From assembly GCA_002419385.1 (NCBI GenBank), contig DIFZ01000065.1:1-61225 (forward strand): a DNA stretch of 61,225 bases. The letters run 5' to 3'. Under the pieces are notes generated by a model. The model saw only the letters and a list, made by a program, of their open reading frames with translations, was not told where the DNA came from and did not search any database. Position 1 is the first letter of the stretch. Every line of letters begins with the position of its first letter. This stretch comes from Geobacter sp. UBA5735. GTDB lineage: Bacteria > Desulfobacterota > Desulfuromonadia > Geobacterales > Geobacteraceae. This document shows, in pieces, positions 18,713 through 26,958 of this stretch. The position numbers and the translations under genes were made by a program.

Positions 18713-20581
18713 ATGCACCTTCATCTCGTAACCATCCATGCCTTCCGGTCGCCCCAGGCGGTGCCGCTCGCCGCGGCCTGTCTCAAGGCGTGCCTCGACG
18801 CCCATACCCGGAGAGCCGTCCCGCTGAAAGTCACCTGCGCTGAATTCTTCTCCGGTGATTCCCTCGAAGAGATCCGGGATGCTGTCCTGGCGACCGGTGC
18901 GGATATGGTGGGGTTTTCCCTCTCTGTGTGGAACCGTGCGGAGAGCAACTCTCTTGCAGAGCGTCTCCGGCTCGCATCTCCCCGCCTGACCCTGTTTGCA
19001 GGGGGACCCGAGGCGACGGCCGACCCGGAAGGCATTCTTGCCGAGGCGCCGTTCGACTTCCTGGTACTGGGGGAAGGGGAAGTCACGCTTTCGGTGGCGG
19101 TTGACCGCCTCATGGCAGGAGCAACGCTGCATGGCGTGAAGGGAATTGCGCTTCGGGGCGAAACAAAGGGTGATTTACGCGCCCGTCCGCCGGTTGCGGA
19201 CCTTGGGACGCTTCCCTCGCCCTATCTCTGCGGCGTGCTGGACGGATGCATTCCCGGCGGGGTCCTCTGGGAAGTCTCGCGGGGGTGCCCCTTCGGCTGC
19301 GACTTCTGCTTTGACGGCATGGGGGAGCGGCGTGTCCGCCGCCAGCCCCTGGAGCGCCTGGAACAGGAGCTGGGCTACCTGGTCGCCAGGGGTGCGACCC
19401 AAGTGGTGGTGCTGGACTCAACCTTCAACCTGGACGGCGAGCGGGCCAGGGAGCTGCTCCGGCTGATCGGGCGCAAGGCGCCTCGCGTTCACTTCCACTT
19501 CGAGGCGCGGGCCGAATTGCTGGACGCGGTACAGGCCCGTCTGTTCGCCCGCCTGAAATGTTCCCTGCAGATCGGTCTGCAGACCGCGGACCCGGACGTT
19601 GCCGGCTCAGTCGGCCGTTCTCTGGACCTTCGGGTATTCTCCGACAGGATCGGCTTGCTGAACCGGGAGGGGGTCGTGTTCGGGTTCGACCTCATCTATG
19701 GCCTCCCGGGCGACAGCCTGCAGCGTTTCAGGAAGACGCTCGATTTCGCTCTTTCCCTCTATCCCAACAGCCTGGCCATCTTTCCCCTTGCGGTGCTCCC
19801 CGGCACCCGGCTTGCGGCCCGTGCCGGAGGGCTGGGGCTTCGTCACCTGCCACGCCCGCCCTATACGCTCCTGGAATCACCGGCTTTCCCTGCGGCCGAT
19901 CTGCAGGCAGCACGGCGATTGGCCGCGGCCTGCGACATATTCTACAGCAGGGGCAAGGCAGTGGCCTGGTTCAACGGCATCGTGGGGGCACTCGGGATGA
20001 CCCCGGCGGGGTTTCTGCAGCTTTTCGCGGACTGGCTGGGGGAAAAGGGGAAACTGGATCTCGCGGAAACGGATCTTCAGGATGAAGAAATCTGGCAGAT
20101 GCAGCGCGCATTTCTTGCTCATCTGTTCAAAAAAATGAAGTTGAAGCGCCTGCTGGCTGCGGCACTTGATTTCGTCGACTACCATTACTGCTACGCCGCT
20201 GCCCTGATGGCACCGGTGCCGGAACGACCTTCTCCCCGGGCTCATGGCCGTATCGACCTGTTGAAACGGCCCCTGGCACGGGCGGCATCCACCAGGCTTG
20301 CGGTGTTCACGTACGAAATCGGCGAGCTCCTGGAGTGGGGGGAGCCTGACCTGCCCCGGATCTGTTCGGCACAGGAGCCTGTCGGTTCCTTTGCCGTGAT
20401 CTACCCCTGTTCCGGACGGGTTGCCACCGAATCGCTGGCAGAGCCGTATTTCCGGTTGCTGGAAAAACTTGACGGTAAAACTCCGGCAGGTGCCATTGCC
20501 GACGGGCTCGCCTTACCTCGGCAGGACGCGACGGAGTTCCTGCGGTTTGCCGTTGCCGAGGGGATCGTCATCCCGGGATGA
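18713..20581 (+). CDS. B12-binding radical SAM protein with C-terminal PqqD-like region
   Basis: This is a 622-residue enzyme. Residues 1 to about 150 are a cobalamin-binding Rossmann domain (GADMVGFSLSVWNR, LFAGGPEATADPE). The radical SAM core follows with the cluster motif CPFGCDFC near residue 193, CxxxCxxC as required. The last 60 residues (LLEKLDGKTPAGAIADGLALPRQDATEFL) resemble a small PqqD-like or winged-helix domain. I start at ATG 18713, where homology to the B12 domain begins; longer upstream starts add unrelated residues. Families of this shape methylate or rearrange carbon centres. No precursor peptide was found beside this one, so the substrate is unknown. Confidence 0.88.
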   Translation: MHLHLVTIHAFRSPQAVPLAAACLKACLDAHTRRAVPLKVTCAEFFSGDSLEEIRDAVLATGADMVGFSLSVWNRAESNSLAERLRLASPRLTLFAGGPEATADPEGILAEAPFDFLVLGEGEVTLSVAVDRLMAGATLHGVKGIALRGETKGDLRARPPVADLGTLPSPYLCGVLDGCIPGGVLWEVSRGCPFGCDFCFDGMGERRVRRQPLERLEQELGYLVARGATQVVVLDSTFNLDGERARELLRLIGRKAPRVHFHFEARAELLDAVQARLFARLKCSLQIGLQTADPDVAGSVGRSLDLRVFSDRIGLLNREGVVFGFDLIYGLPGDSLQRFRKTLDFALSLYPNSLAIFPLAVLPGTRLAARAGGLGLRHLPRPPYTLLESPAFPAADLQAARRLAAACDIFYSRGKAVAWFNGIVGALGMTPAGFLQLFADWLGEKGKLDLAETDLQDEEIWQMQRAFLAHLFKKMKLKRLLAAALDFVDYHYCYAAALMAPVPERPSPRAHGRIDLLKRPLARAASTRLAVFTYEIGELLEWGEPDLPRICSAQEPVGSFAVIYPCSGRVATESLAEPYFRLLEKLDGKTPAGAIADGLALPRQDATEFLRFAVAEGIVIPG

Positions 20582-20614
20582 ACATACTCATATGACAGGA
20601 AGAATCGAAAACCA

Positions 20615-21565
20615 ATGAAACCTGCAAAAGACGCCGTTTCCGGAAACCGGATCATGAACCCTCTCGAAATTGAAGTTGCCGTTTCCGCACTGCAATCTTC
20701 CGGCGACTTCAAGATTCTCCGCAAGCTCGACGTCGGCACGGACAGCAGGTTCAGTCGCGGGTCTGGCCGGGAAGCCCGCCTGGCGCTCTGCATCGACACG
20801 GAAACGACCGGCCTGGACCATGTGCGGGACAAGATAATCGAGCTTGGTATAGTGGCATTCGAATATGATCCTGCAAGCGGCGAGATCATCAGGCTGAGCG
20901 GGCGCTATTCCGGGTTTGAGGATCCGGGCTTCCCGCTGGCGGCCGAGATCACGGACATTACCGGAATCACCGACGAGATGGTTGCAGGTCAGGCCTTTGA
21001 TGACGGCCAGGTCCTTTCCCTGGCTGAACGGGCTTCGCTGGTCATCGCCCATAATGCGGAGTTTGACAGGAAGTTCGTGGAAGACAGGTATCCGGCCTTT
21101 GCGGGGCTGCCGTGGGCATGCACGGTTGCACAGATCGACTGGCAGGCTGAGAGGATTTCCTCCCGCTCCCTGGAATACCTGCTCTACAAGTGCGGCGGTT
21201 TTTTCATCAACGCCCACAGGGCGCTGGATGACGCGGAAGGACTGCTGGGATTGCTCCTCGCCCGGTTGCCCTTTTCCGGCACGTCCGTCATGAAGGCCCT
21301 GCTGGAAAGGTCAGGTGAAGTATCGTCGAAGCTCTACGCCGTGGGTGCTCCTTACGACAGGAAGGATCTCCTCAAGCAAAGGGGATACCGCTGGAATGAC
21401 GGCTCGAGGTCTGGCGTCAGGGGATGGTGGACAAGCGTGCCCGGGGATGGTGAGGCAGATGAACTTGCGTATCTTGCCCGGGAAATCTATCCGGGAGGAA
21501 ACACCGGTAATGTGGTGATCTTCCGGGTCGACCCGATTTCAAGGTTTTCGGTGAGGGAGGAATGA
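20615..21565 (+). CDS. DnaQ-like 3'-5' exonuclease (DEDDh)
   Basis: This is a 316-residue protein with an exonuclease domain like the DNA polymerase III epsilon subunit. Motif I is CIDTETTGLD near residue 63, motif II is VIAHNAEFDRKFVEDRY, and motif III is AHRALDDAEGLLGLL with the DEDDh histidine. The family degrades single-stranded DNA or RNA from the 3' end. The 60-residue N-terminal extension and the C-terminal 100 residues, with RKDLLKQRGYRWNDGS, are typical of stand-alone members and not of replicative epsilon. The gene starts 33 bp after the radical SAM gene, which may be co-transcribed. The biological target is not known. Confidence 0.92.
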   Translation: MKPAKDAVSGNRIMNPLEIEVAVSALQSSGDFKILRKLDVGTDSRFSRGSGREARLALCIDTETTGLDHVRDKIIELGIVAFEYDPASGEIIRLSGRYSGFEDPGFPLAAEITDITGITDEMVAGQAFDDGQVLSLAERASLVIAHNAEFDRKFVEDRYPAFAGLPWACTVAQIDWQAERISSRSLEYLLYKCGGFFINAHRALDDAEGLLGLLLARLPFSGTSVMKALLERSGEVSSKLYAVGAPYDRKDLLKQRGYRWNDGSRSGVRGWWTSVPGDGEADELAYLAREIYPGGNTGNVVIFRVDPISRFSVREE

Positions 21566-21587
21566 AACCTCGGCTGTGTCGTGGGAA

Positions 21588-22334
21588 TCAACTGCCGGTC
21601 TGCGTTATTTTCTGCGTGGCGCCGGGTTCCTCCCTGGTGCCGTTGAGGTAGGCAGCAAGCGTGTCGGAAGTTGCCTGGCTCAGTTCCACGAATTCGACGC
21701 CAACGCCAAAGGGGAAATCGATCTTGGAGAGGGCGATGGGATGGTTGATCCAGGCGACCCGTGCGTTGCAGCTTATGGTGATGGTGCTTTCCGGAAGAGT
21801 GAAGTTGAGTGCTACCATCGTATTGATGGGCATGGGCGGGCAGGATTTCAGAAACAGGCCGCCTGCGCTGATGTCGTAAACCTTGCAGTCATGGCTTATG
21901 CTGTATTGGAGCGAGCAGTTGATGTTCGAGGGGCTCCTGAATCGGGGATTGAATCTCTTTTCCAGGTTGACGAATTTCCGGAGCGTCGTGAAAAAATCTC
22001 CCCGATCTACCGGCTTGACGAGAACATCGCTGCACCCCGCCTCATAGCAGTATTCGCGGTCACCGGTTCGGTTGGGAGACAGAACCGCGATGATGGGTAT
22101 GGCAGACGAATTTCTGTCCGTTTTCAGTTTCCTGCAGAAGGAAAGGCACGAAACGTCTTTCAGGGTATCCGACATGTAGAGCAGGTCGGGTTTCTCTGCC
22201 TGGATCGATACCAGGGCCTCCTTTCCGTTGCTGCACGCAACCATCCGTGTACCCGTGTTTTTCAGATAATCCGTGACAACATCATGAAAATCCTGATCGG
22301 CATCGGCCAGCAGTATGGTGAACTCGTTATTCAT
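21588..22334 (-). CDS. Degenerate receiver domain fused to PilZ domain
   Basis: This is a 248-residue two-domain protein. I start at ATG 22334 (MNNEFTILLADADQD) because the extra upstream residues are not receiver-like. Residues 1-120 have the receiver fold. However, the phosphoacceptor position reads PDLLYMS where PDLVLLD is expected, so Asp is replaced by Ser, and the acidic pair at the N-terminus is ADAD rather than VDDD. The conserved Lys (VLVKPVD) remains. Residues 135-235 form a PilZ-like domain (CKVYDISAGGLFLKS, VGVEFVEL). PilZ domains commonly bind c-di-GMP; the classical RxxxR is only partly visible. It probably acts as a phosphorylation-independent effector. It converges on the exonuclease gene. 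Confidence 0.85.
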   Translation of the reverse strand: MNNEFTILLADADQDFHDVVTDYLKNTGTRMVACSNGKEALVSIQAEKPDLLYMSDTLKDVSCLSFCRKLKTDRNSSAIPIIAVLSPNRTGDREYCYEAGCSDVLVKPVDRGDFFTTLRKFVNLEKRFNPRFRSPSNINCSLQYSISHDCKVYDISAGGLFLKSCPPMPINTMVALNFTLPESTITISCNARVAWINHPIALSKIDFPFGVGVEFVELSQATSDTLAAYLNGTREEPGATQKITQTGS

Positions 22335-22627
22335 AGAAAAATCCGTTCTGTTGACTGTTTTGTCGCGCAGATGCCGGGAGGGGCGGTGATTGTCTCCATG
22401 TTTTATTCCCACCTGAATCCGTGACGTCTGAACGCCGAGACACGCTGAATGCCGGGGTCCATCGTCGCTGATGTCGTGTCATGCCGTTTACGCCGGGTTA
22501 CCTTCGTCGGGCTGACTCATGCCGCGGGAATGCTGAAACAAGAGGCGTTCCGCGCAGGCGAAGGCGTGAAGGCGTCACGGATTCAGGTCCCATTCAATTA
22601 AATGAGAAAAGCCCTTTGTTGTCAAGC

Positions 22628-22748
22628 GGCTTTATGGGCGCCCGACGCTTTTTCCCGCCCACCGGCAGGGTGAGGCGCCGGAATCCACGATACCATGTGC
22701 CGACGGCATGAAGGCGCGGGAAAAAGCGTGCCCGGGCGCCGAAAGCCG
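22628..22748. repeat. Long imperfect inverted repeat, possible MITE-like hairpin
   Basis: ACGCTTTTTCCCGC at 22645-22658 is matched exactly by its reverse complement at 22716-22729. The symmetry extends outward, imperfectly, to GGCTTT near 22628 and AAAGCC near 22742-22747. The unit is about 120 bp and ends right at the stop codon of the repressor gene. It could be a small non-autonomous element or an unusual terminator. Confidence 0.55.
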
Positions 22749-23390
22749 TCAGAAATTGACATTTCTGAGCACGGCGCAGACTTTTGCCAACAATTTCTGC
22801 TTGCTGATATCATACTCGAAGTCCTTGTAGGACGTGTTGTCCGCCGTAAACATGGACCTGTTCCTCGAAGTGCGGTAGCGCCGCACTATCCACGTGTCCC
22901 ACCTGTTTTTCAAGAGCACGATGTCTTCGTTGTCGATCGATTCGACCGGCATGAAAATCATCAGGTCGTTGGCCTGGATGGTCGGCGCCATGTAGTCTCC
23001 GCGCTGATACAGAGCGAATGCGTTGTCGGGAAGGTCCGGAAGCGACAGGTGTCCGGCCAGTTCAGTGGTCATGGCAGTGTCCGGGTAGCTGTCCGGCAGG
23101 TGGCTGTATACCGGTATGCCTCTTTCGGGCATCGGCCGGGCAAGCGGCTCCCCGCAACCGTTCAGGAGCCACGACTCGTTTGCTCTGAAACGATGGCAGA
23201 TTGCCATGATCAAGGTGTCAGACGGCAGGTGGTTCCCCTTTTCGATGACACACAGATGGCCCTGCGAGATCCCGATGGTTCCGGCAAATTCTTTCTGCGA
23301 CAGGGCGAGCATCTTCCGGAGCGTCTTGATCCGTGTGCACGCATCAGTGCTTCCAGGAGAAACCGGGTGGGTCGAGGTTGGTTTGTTCAT
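22749..23390 (-). CDS. XRE-family regulator with S24-like domain lacking the catalytic dyad
   Basis: This is a 213-residue protein with an N-terminal HTH (IKTLRKMLALSQKEFAGTIGISQGHLCVIEKG) and a C-terminal LexA/CI-type S24 fold. The nucleophile motif is normally GDSM but reads RGDYMAPTI here, and the general-base Lys of the KR(L/Y) motif reads VRRYR. Both catalytic residues are therefore replaced by Tyr and Arg, so self-cleavage in the SOS response is unlikely. The start at ATG 23390 is preferred; a TTG six codons upstream is possible and neither has a strong Shine-Dalgarno. The 224-bp A/T-rich gap to the divergent EAL gene probably holds promoters for both. Confidence 0.87.
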   Translation of the reverse strand: MNKPTSTHPVSPGSTDACTRIKTLRKMLALSQKEFAGTIGISQGHLCVIEKGNHLPSDTLIMAICHRFRANESWLLNGCGEPLARPMPERGIPVYSHLPDSYPDTAMTTELAGHLSLPDLPDNAFALYQRGDYMAPTIQANDLMIFMPVESIDNEDIVLLKNRWDTWIVRRYRTSRNRSMFTADNTSYKDFEYDISKQKLLAKVCAVLRNVNF

Positions 23391-23614
23391 GGAGGCATGA
23401 TACCACAAAAAAATAGATAATCAATATTAAAATGAAAAATAATATATTGACAATGTATGGTGCGTGGTTGAATGTTGCTATTATGAATTATGCACTGTTA
23501 AGCAGGAGTTTTGTGGGATTGTAGATGGCGTGTCCTGAAGAGTGGATGGGTTGAGATCGGTACCGGTACGAATCTGCCGCTGATCAGCAGGGTTTTGAGG
23601 CAAGGAGCTGAAAA

Positions 23615-25741
23615 ATGTTGGGAACAAACGTTCCGCTGGTTCTGGTGGTGGATGATGATGTGACCGTCAGGCTGATCGCCCGGGAGGTGCTCGAACGGTC
23701 GGGATGCGCAGTCGCCGAGGTTGACCGGGGTGATGGGGCCGTCGACGCTGTCCTCAATCTCGGTCCGGATATGGTGCTGCTGGATGTCATGATGCCCGGG
23801 ATGGACGGTTTCCAGGTCTGCGCTGCGTTGCGGGAGCTGGCGGGAGGAGAGTCCCTGCCTGTGGTCATGATGACTGGCCTGAACGATAATGATTCCGTGA
23901 GAAAGGCATATGAAGCCGGCGCTACCCAGTTCATCAGCAAACCGATTCATTGGGTCAATCTCGGCCATCAGGTGCATTACATCCTGCGTGCGAAAAAGAC
24001 CTACGAGAAGCTGAGGGTCAGTGAAGCCCGCCTTGCCCAGGCCCAGCATATTGCCGGTATCGGCAGTTGGGAGCTGTACACTGCTTCCGGGGAAATGCAC
24101 TGGTCGGAAGAAGTGTACAGGATTTTCGGCATGGACGGGGAACGTTCCGGCGCCTGTTCCGGGATTTTCAGGGAGTGCCTGCATCCGCGGGACCGGTCGC
24201 AGGTGGCGGCGGCACTGCGGCGGGTCATGTCCGGAAACGACTTCCTGAGCATGGATTGCAGGATAGTCAACCGCAAGGATGAGACCCTGGATGTGCACGT
24301 GGAAGGGCAGATCCGAAGAGATCCGTCGGGCCGCCCGGTTCAGGTGGTGGGTTATGTCCAGGATGTCACCCAACGGCGCAGGGACGAGGAAAAGATCAGG
24401 AGGCTCGCCTATTTCGACAGCCTCACGGGGCTTCCCAACCGGGTGCACTTCACCGATCATTGCGAGCAGGCTCTCGAGCGCGCCCGCCGCATGAAACGCA
24501 TGCTGGCCTTGCTGTTCGTCGACCTGGACCGGTTCAAGCGCGTCAATGACAATTTCGGCCATTCGGTTGGCGACGAATTGCTGCAGCAGGTGGCAGTGCG
24601 GCTGTCATCGAGTGTCAGGACCAGTGACCAGGTTACGCGGGAAACGGAAGAAGGCACTGAGGCCCAGGTTTCCCGCCTCGCGGGAGACGAGTTCCTGGTC
24701 CTTCTGGAAAATTTGCGGGACTATTACGATGCGGCCAAAGTGGCAGCCAGGATTCATGCGGCGCTTTCAGCTCCCTATGTGATTGACGTTCACGAGATTC
24801 GCATCACCCCCTGCATCGGCATAAGCCTCTACCCCCTGGACGGGCTTGACCGCAAGGACATGATCAGGCATGCAGACATGGCCATGTATCAGGTCAAAGC
24901 ATCCGGAGGCAACAATTTCCGCTTCTATTCGGATGAATTCAACAGTGCGGCAGTCGAACACATCGATATGGAAAACCGTATGCGCTCTGCTCTGGCGCAT
25001 GACGAGCTGTCGCTCCGTTTCCAGCCGGTCCTGGACGTCGAGCATGGCAGCCTGCTCTGTGTCGAGGCGCTGGTCAGGTGGGACAGCCCGGAACAAGGCG
25101 TTCTGCTGCCGGTGGATTTCCTGCCGTTTGCCGAAAAGGCCGGGGTGAGCCGTGAGCTGGACGAATGGGTGCTGCGGAGCGCCTGCAGGCAGCACATGCT
25201 GTGGCGTGAACAGGGGAAGGGCAGGTTGAGGATTTCGGTCAACATTTCGGGGCTGCAATCAAGAAAAGGTGAATCGCTTCTTTCGCTGACGGAGCGGGTG
25301 CTTGCGGATACGGGGATGGATCCTGCATGCCTTGGCCTGGAATTCTCGGAGAACATACTCCTGAAAAGCGGTGCAGATGAGGTCGATGTCTTGTGGCGCC
25401 TGAGGGACAAGGGCATACGGTTGTCGGTGGACGACTTCGGCGCCGGCCAGTCGTCCCTGCATCAGCTGAAACGGTTTCCCATCGACAGTATCAAGATAGA
25501 CAGGTCTGTCATCAAAAAACTCCTGGATGACGCCGACAGCCGGTCTCTTGCCTGCGCGATCATCGCCATGTCGCGCGCCCTGGGCCTGGAGACGGTCGCT
25601 GCCGGTGTGGAGCAGGAGGAACAGCGGGAGCTGTTGTTGCGCAACGGATGCGGGAATATGCAGGGCTACCTGTTCAGCCCCCCCATGACGGCATCCGAAC
25701 TGGAACGGTATGCCCGGGCCGGCTCCCTGGTGCGCGGTTAA
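23615..25741 (+). CDS. Response regulator with PAS, GGDEF and EAL domains
   Basis: This is a 708-residue c-di-GMP signalling protein. Residues 1-125 are a receiver (VVDDD, phosphoacceptor in MVLLDVMMPGMDG, KPIHW). About 140-260 is a PAS domain with PAC tail. About 265-440 is a GGDEF domain with signature AGDEF near residue 355 (first Gly is Ala, still compatible with cyclase activity). About 455-700 is an EAL domain with EALVRW near residue 483, DDFGAG and IKIDRS. The glutamate after LEFS is kept. It could make or break c-di-GMP; the EAL looks more complete. Phosphorylation by an unlinked kinase is expected. It ends 4 bp inside the opposite dipeptidase gene. Confidence 0.94.
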   Translation: MLGTNVPLVLVVDDDVTVRLIAREVLERSGCAVAEVDRGDGAVDAVLNLGPDMVLLDVMMPGMDGFQVCAALRELAGGESLPVVMMTGLNDNDSVRKAYEAGATQFISKPIHWVNLGHQVHYILRAKKTYEKLRVSEARLAQAQHIAGIGSWELYTASGEMHWSEEVYRIFGMDGERSGACSGIFRECLHPRDRSQVAAALRRVMSGNDFLSMDCRIVNRKDETLDVHVEGQIRRDPSGRPVQVVGYVQDVTQRRRDEEKIRRLAYFDSLTGLPNRVHFTDHCEQALERARRMKRMLALLFVDLDRFKRVNDNFGHSVGDELLQQVAVRLSSSVRTSDQVTRETEEGTEAQVSRLAGDEFLVLLENLRDYYDAAKVAARIHAALSAPYVIDVHEIRITPCIGISLYPLDGLDRKDMIRHADMAMYQVKASGGNNFRFYSDEFNSAAVEHIDMENRMRSALAHDELSLRFQPVLDVEHGSLLCVEALVRWDSPEQGVLLPVDFLPFAEKAGVSRELDEWVLRSACRQHMLWREQGKGRLRISVNISGLQSRKGESLLSLTERVLADTGMDPACLGLEFSENILLKSGADEVDVLWRLRDKGIRLSVDDFGAGQSSLHQLKRFPIDSIKIDRSVIKKLLDDADSRSLACAIIAMSRALGLETVAAGVEQEEQRELLLRNGCGNMQGYLFSPPMTASELERYARAGSLVRG

Positions 25742-26706
25742 GCTTCCTCCGGTACGGCGCCGAGCAGCCCGGAGAAGAACCTGCGCCAGTTTTCGCCAAA
25801 GATGGCCTGTATGACCTGGTCGGAATAGCCGGCGTCTGAGAGCAACCCTGCCAGCCGGGGCAGGGCCGCGTGGTCCTCGAGGTCCCGGCATGGGGTGTCG
25901 AATCCGCCGAAGTCGGATCCTATGCCGATTCCCCGGGGCCCATACCGCTGCAGCAGCCAGTCAAGCTGCCTGAAATAATCATGGATGTCCGCTTCCCCCG
26001 TGGGGGCCAGCGTCCCTGGATACACTGCAAGGCCGATCATTCCGTCGCGGCTCAGTATGGTTTTGGCCTGCTGATCTGAAAGGTTTCGCGGCGTGTCGCA
26101 AAATGCGCGTATTCCGGTATGGGTCGAAACGAGCGGTCCGGAGAAGGTGTCTGCCACTTCCCGGAAGCACGGTTCGGACAGATGGGCGGTATCTATGGAC
26201 ATGCCGAGCCGGTCGAGGCGGGCCACGAGGGACCTGCCGGCATCAGTGAGGCCGGTGGGGGACTCCACCATGTTGCCGCAACCGATCCGGTTCCGGCCGG
26301 CATGGGTCAGGCCGACCAGGCGGAATCCGCGCCGCCGCAGGTTTTCCGGAGCGTATTCCAGCAGGGGGTCGGCATTTTCCAGCAGCAGGAGCGTTCCCGG
26401 GGCGCCGGCGCCTTCGAAGCAGCCGGCAAGTTCCCGGGGGGTCCTGATAACCGGCAGCACCTGCAGGTAGTCCTCGGCATACTGCAGCAGTGAACGGAGG
26501 TTTTCGGAGGCAGTGAGAGGCCCGTTGCAGGCATCCTGGCAATAGAAGGCGGCCACGATGACGCGGACGTTTCCGGCCGCAAGCCGCGGCAGACTGCACC
26601 ACGAATCGGGCAGATCTTCGACCGCCGTGCCCGGATAGCGCCGCATCAGGTCGTAAATCAGGTCTACATGGCCGTCTGCTACGGGAAACAGTGTCGGTTT
26701 GATCAT
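25738..26706 (-). CDS. Membrane dipeptidase, peptidase family M19
   Basis: This is a 322-residue zinc metallopeptidase of the renal dipeptidase fold that cleaves short peptides. Metal-binding motifs are visible in order: DGHVDL near the N-terminus, LLENADPL, TAHLSEP, STHTGIRAF and the GSDFGG block (usually GSDFDG). GEN follows. Bacterial members sit in the cytoplasm or periplasm; no signal peptide is seen here. The gene starts 74 bp after a Cys-His repeat peptide gene, which in turn follows a B12-radical SAM gene in the same direction. That context suggests a role in trimming or recycling the modified peptide. The function in this locus is inference. Confidence 0.9.
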   Translation of the reverse strand: MIKPTLFPVADGHVDLIYDLMRRYPGTAVEDLPDSWCSLPRLAAGNVRVIVAAFYCQDACNGPLTASENLRSLLQYAEDYLQVLPVIRTPRELAGCFEGAGAPGTLLLLENADPLLEYAPENLRRRGFRLVGLTHAGRNRIGCGNMVESPTGLTDAGRSLVARLDRLGMSIDTAHLSEPCFREVADTFSGPLVSTHTGIRAFCDTPRNLSDQQAKTILSRDGMIGLAVYPGTLAPTGEADIHDYFRQLDWLLQRYGPRGIGIGSDFGGFDTPCRDLEDHAALPRLAGLLSDAGYSDQVIQAIFGENWRRFFSGLLGAVPEEA

Positions 26707-26780
26707 GCCGTTTCAATGCCTTTGGAGAATAGGGGGCGGATCTCCCGCACCGGGGCAGCCCGCCCCCGAAGGTCGCAGCA

Positions 26781-26924
26781 TCACGGGACAGGTGCGTGGC
26801 AGGCCGGCGCATGACAAGCCGGGGCATGGCATGACGGAGCATGGCATGCGGGCGCGTGGCACGAAGGACCGTGGCAACCGGCCGATGATACGGCTTTCTT
26901 TTCAACGCTTCTCAATTTCAGCAT
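26781..26924 (-). CDS. Cys-His repeat peptide, putative RiPP precursor (CHAP peptide)
   Basis: This is a 47-residue peptide. A leader-like start (MLKLRSVEKK, then AVSSAG) is followed by six units of the form Cys-His-(Ala/Gly)-Pro-(Ser/Ala/Val), ending in Pro. A very strong Shine-Dalgarno, AAAGGAGGTGATC, lies seven bases upstream of the ATG at 26924-26922, which fixes the start. The gene sits 34 bp after a B12-radical SAM gene and 74 bp before a dipeptidase gene in the same direction. Repeated short Cys-containing units next to a radical SAM enzyme are typical of ribosomally made, post-translationally modified peptides. The Cys-His pairs could also bind metal. The modification and product are unknown. 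Confidence 0.85.
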   Translation of the reverse strand: MLKLRSVEKKAVSSAGCHGPSCHAPACHAPSCHAPACHAPACHAPVP

Positions 26925-26958
26925 GAGATCACCTCCTTTCTTCGTGGCGGGGAGTCAT

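Noticed and set aside
26243..26905. Long minus-strand ORF of 220 residues overlapping the peptide and the dipeptidase
   Set aside because: It is in a different frame from both, is Arg- and Pro-rich, and lacks a Shine-Dalgarno. It is a shadow ORF of high-GC DNA.
26699..26926. Plus-strand ORF opposite the CHAP peptide
   Set aside because: It has no Shine-Dalgarno, while the minus-strand peptide has an excellent one and a regular repeat.
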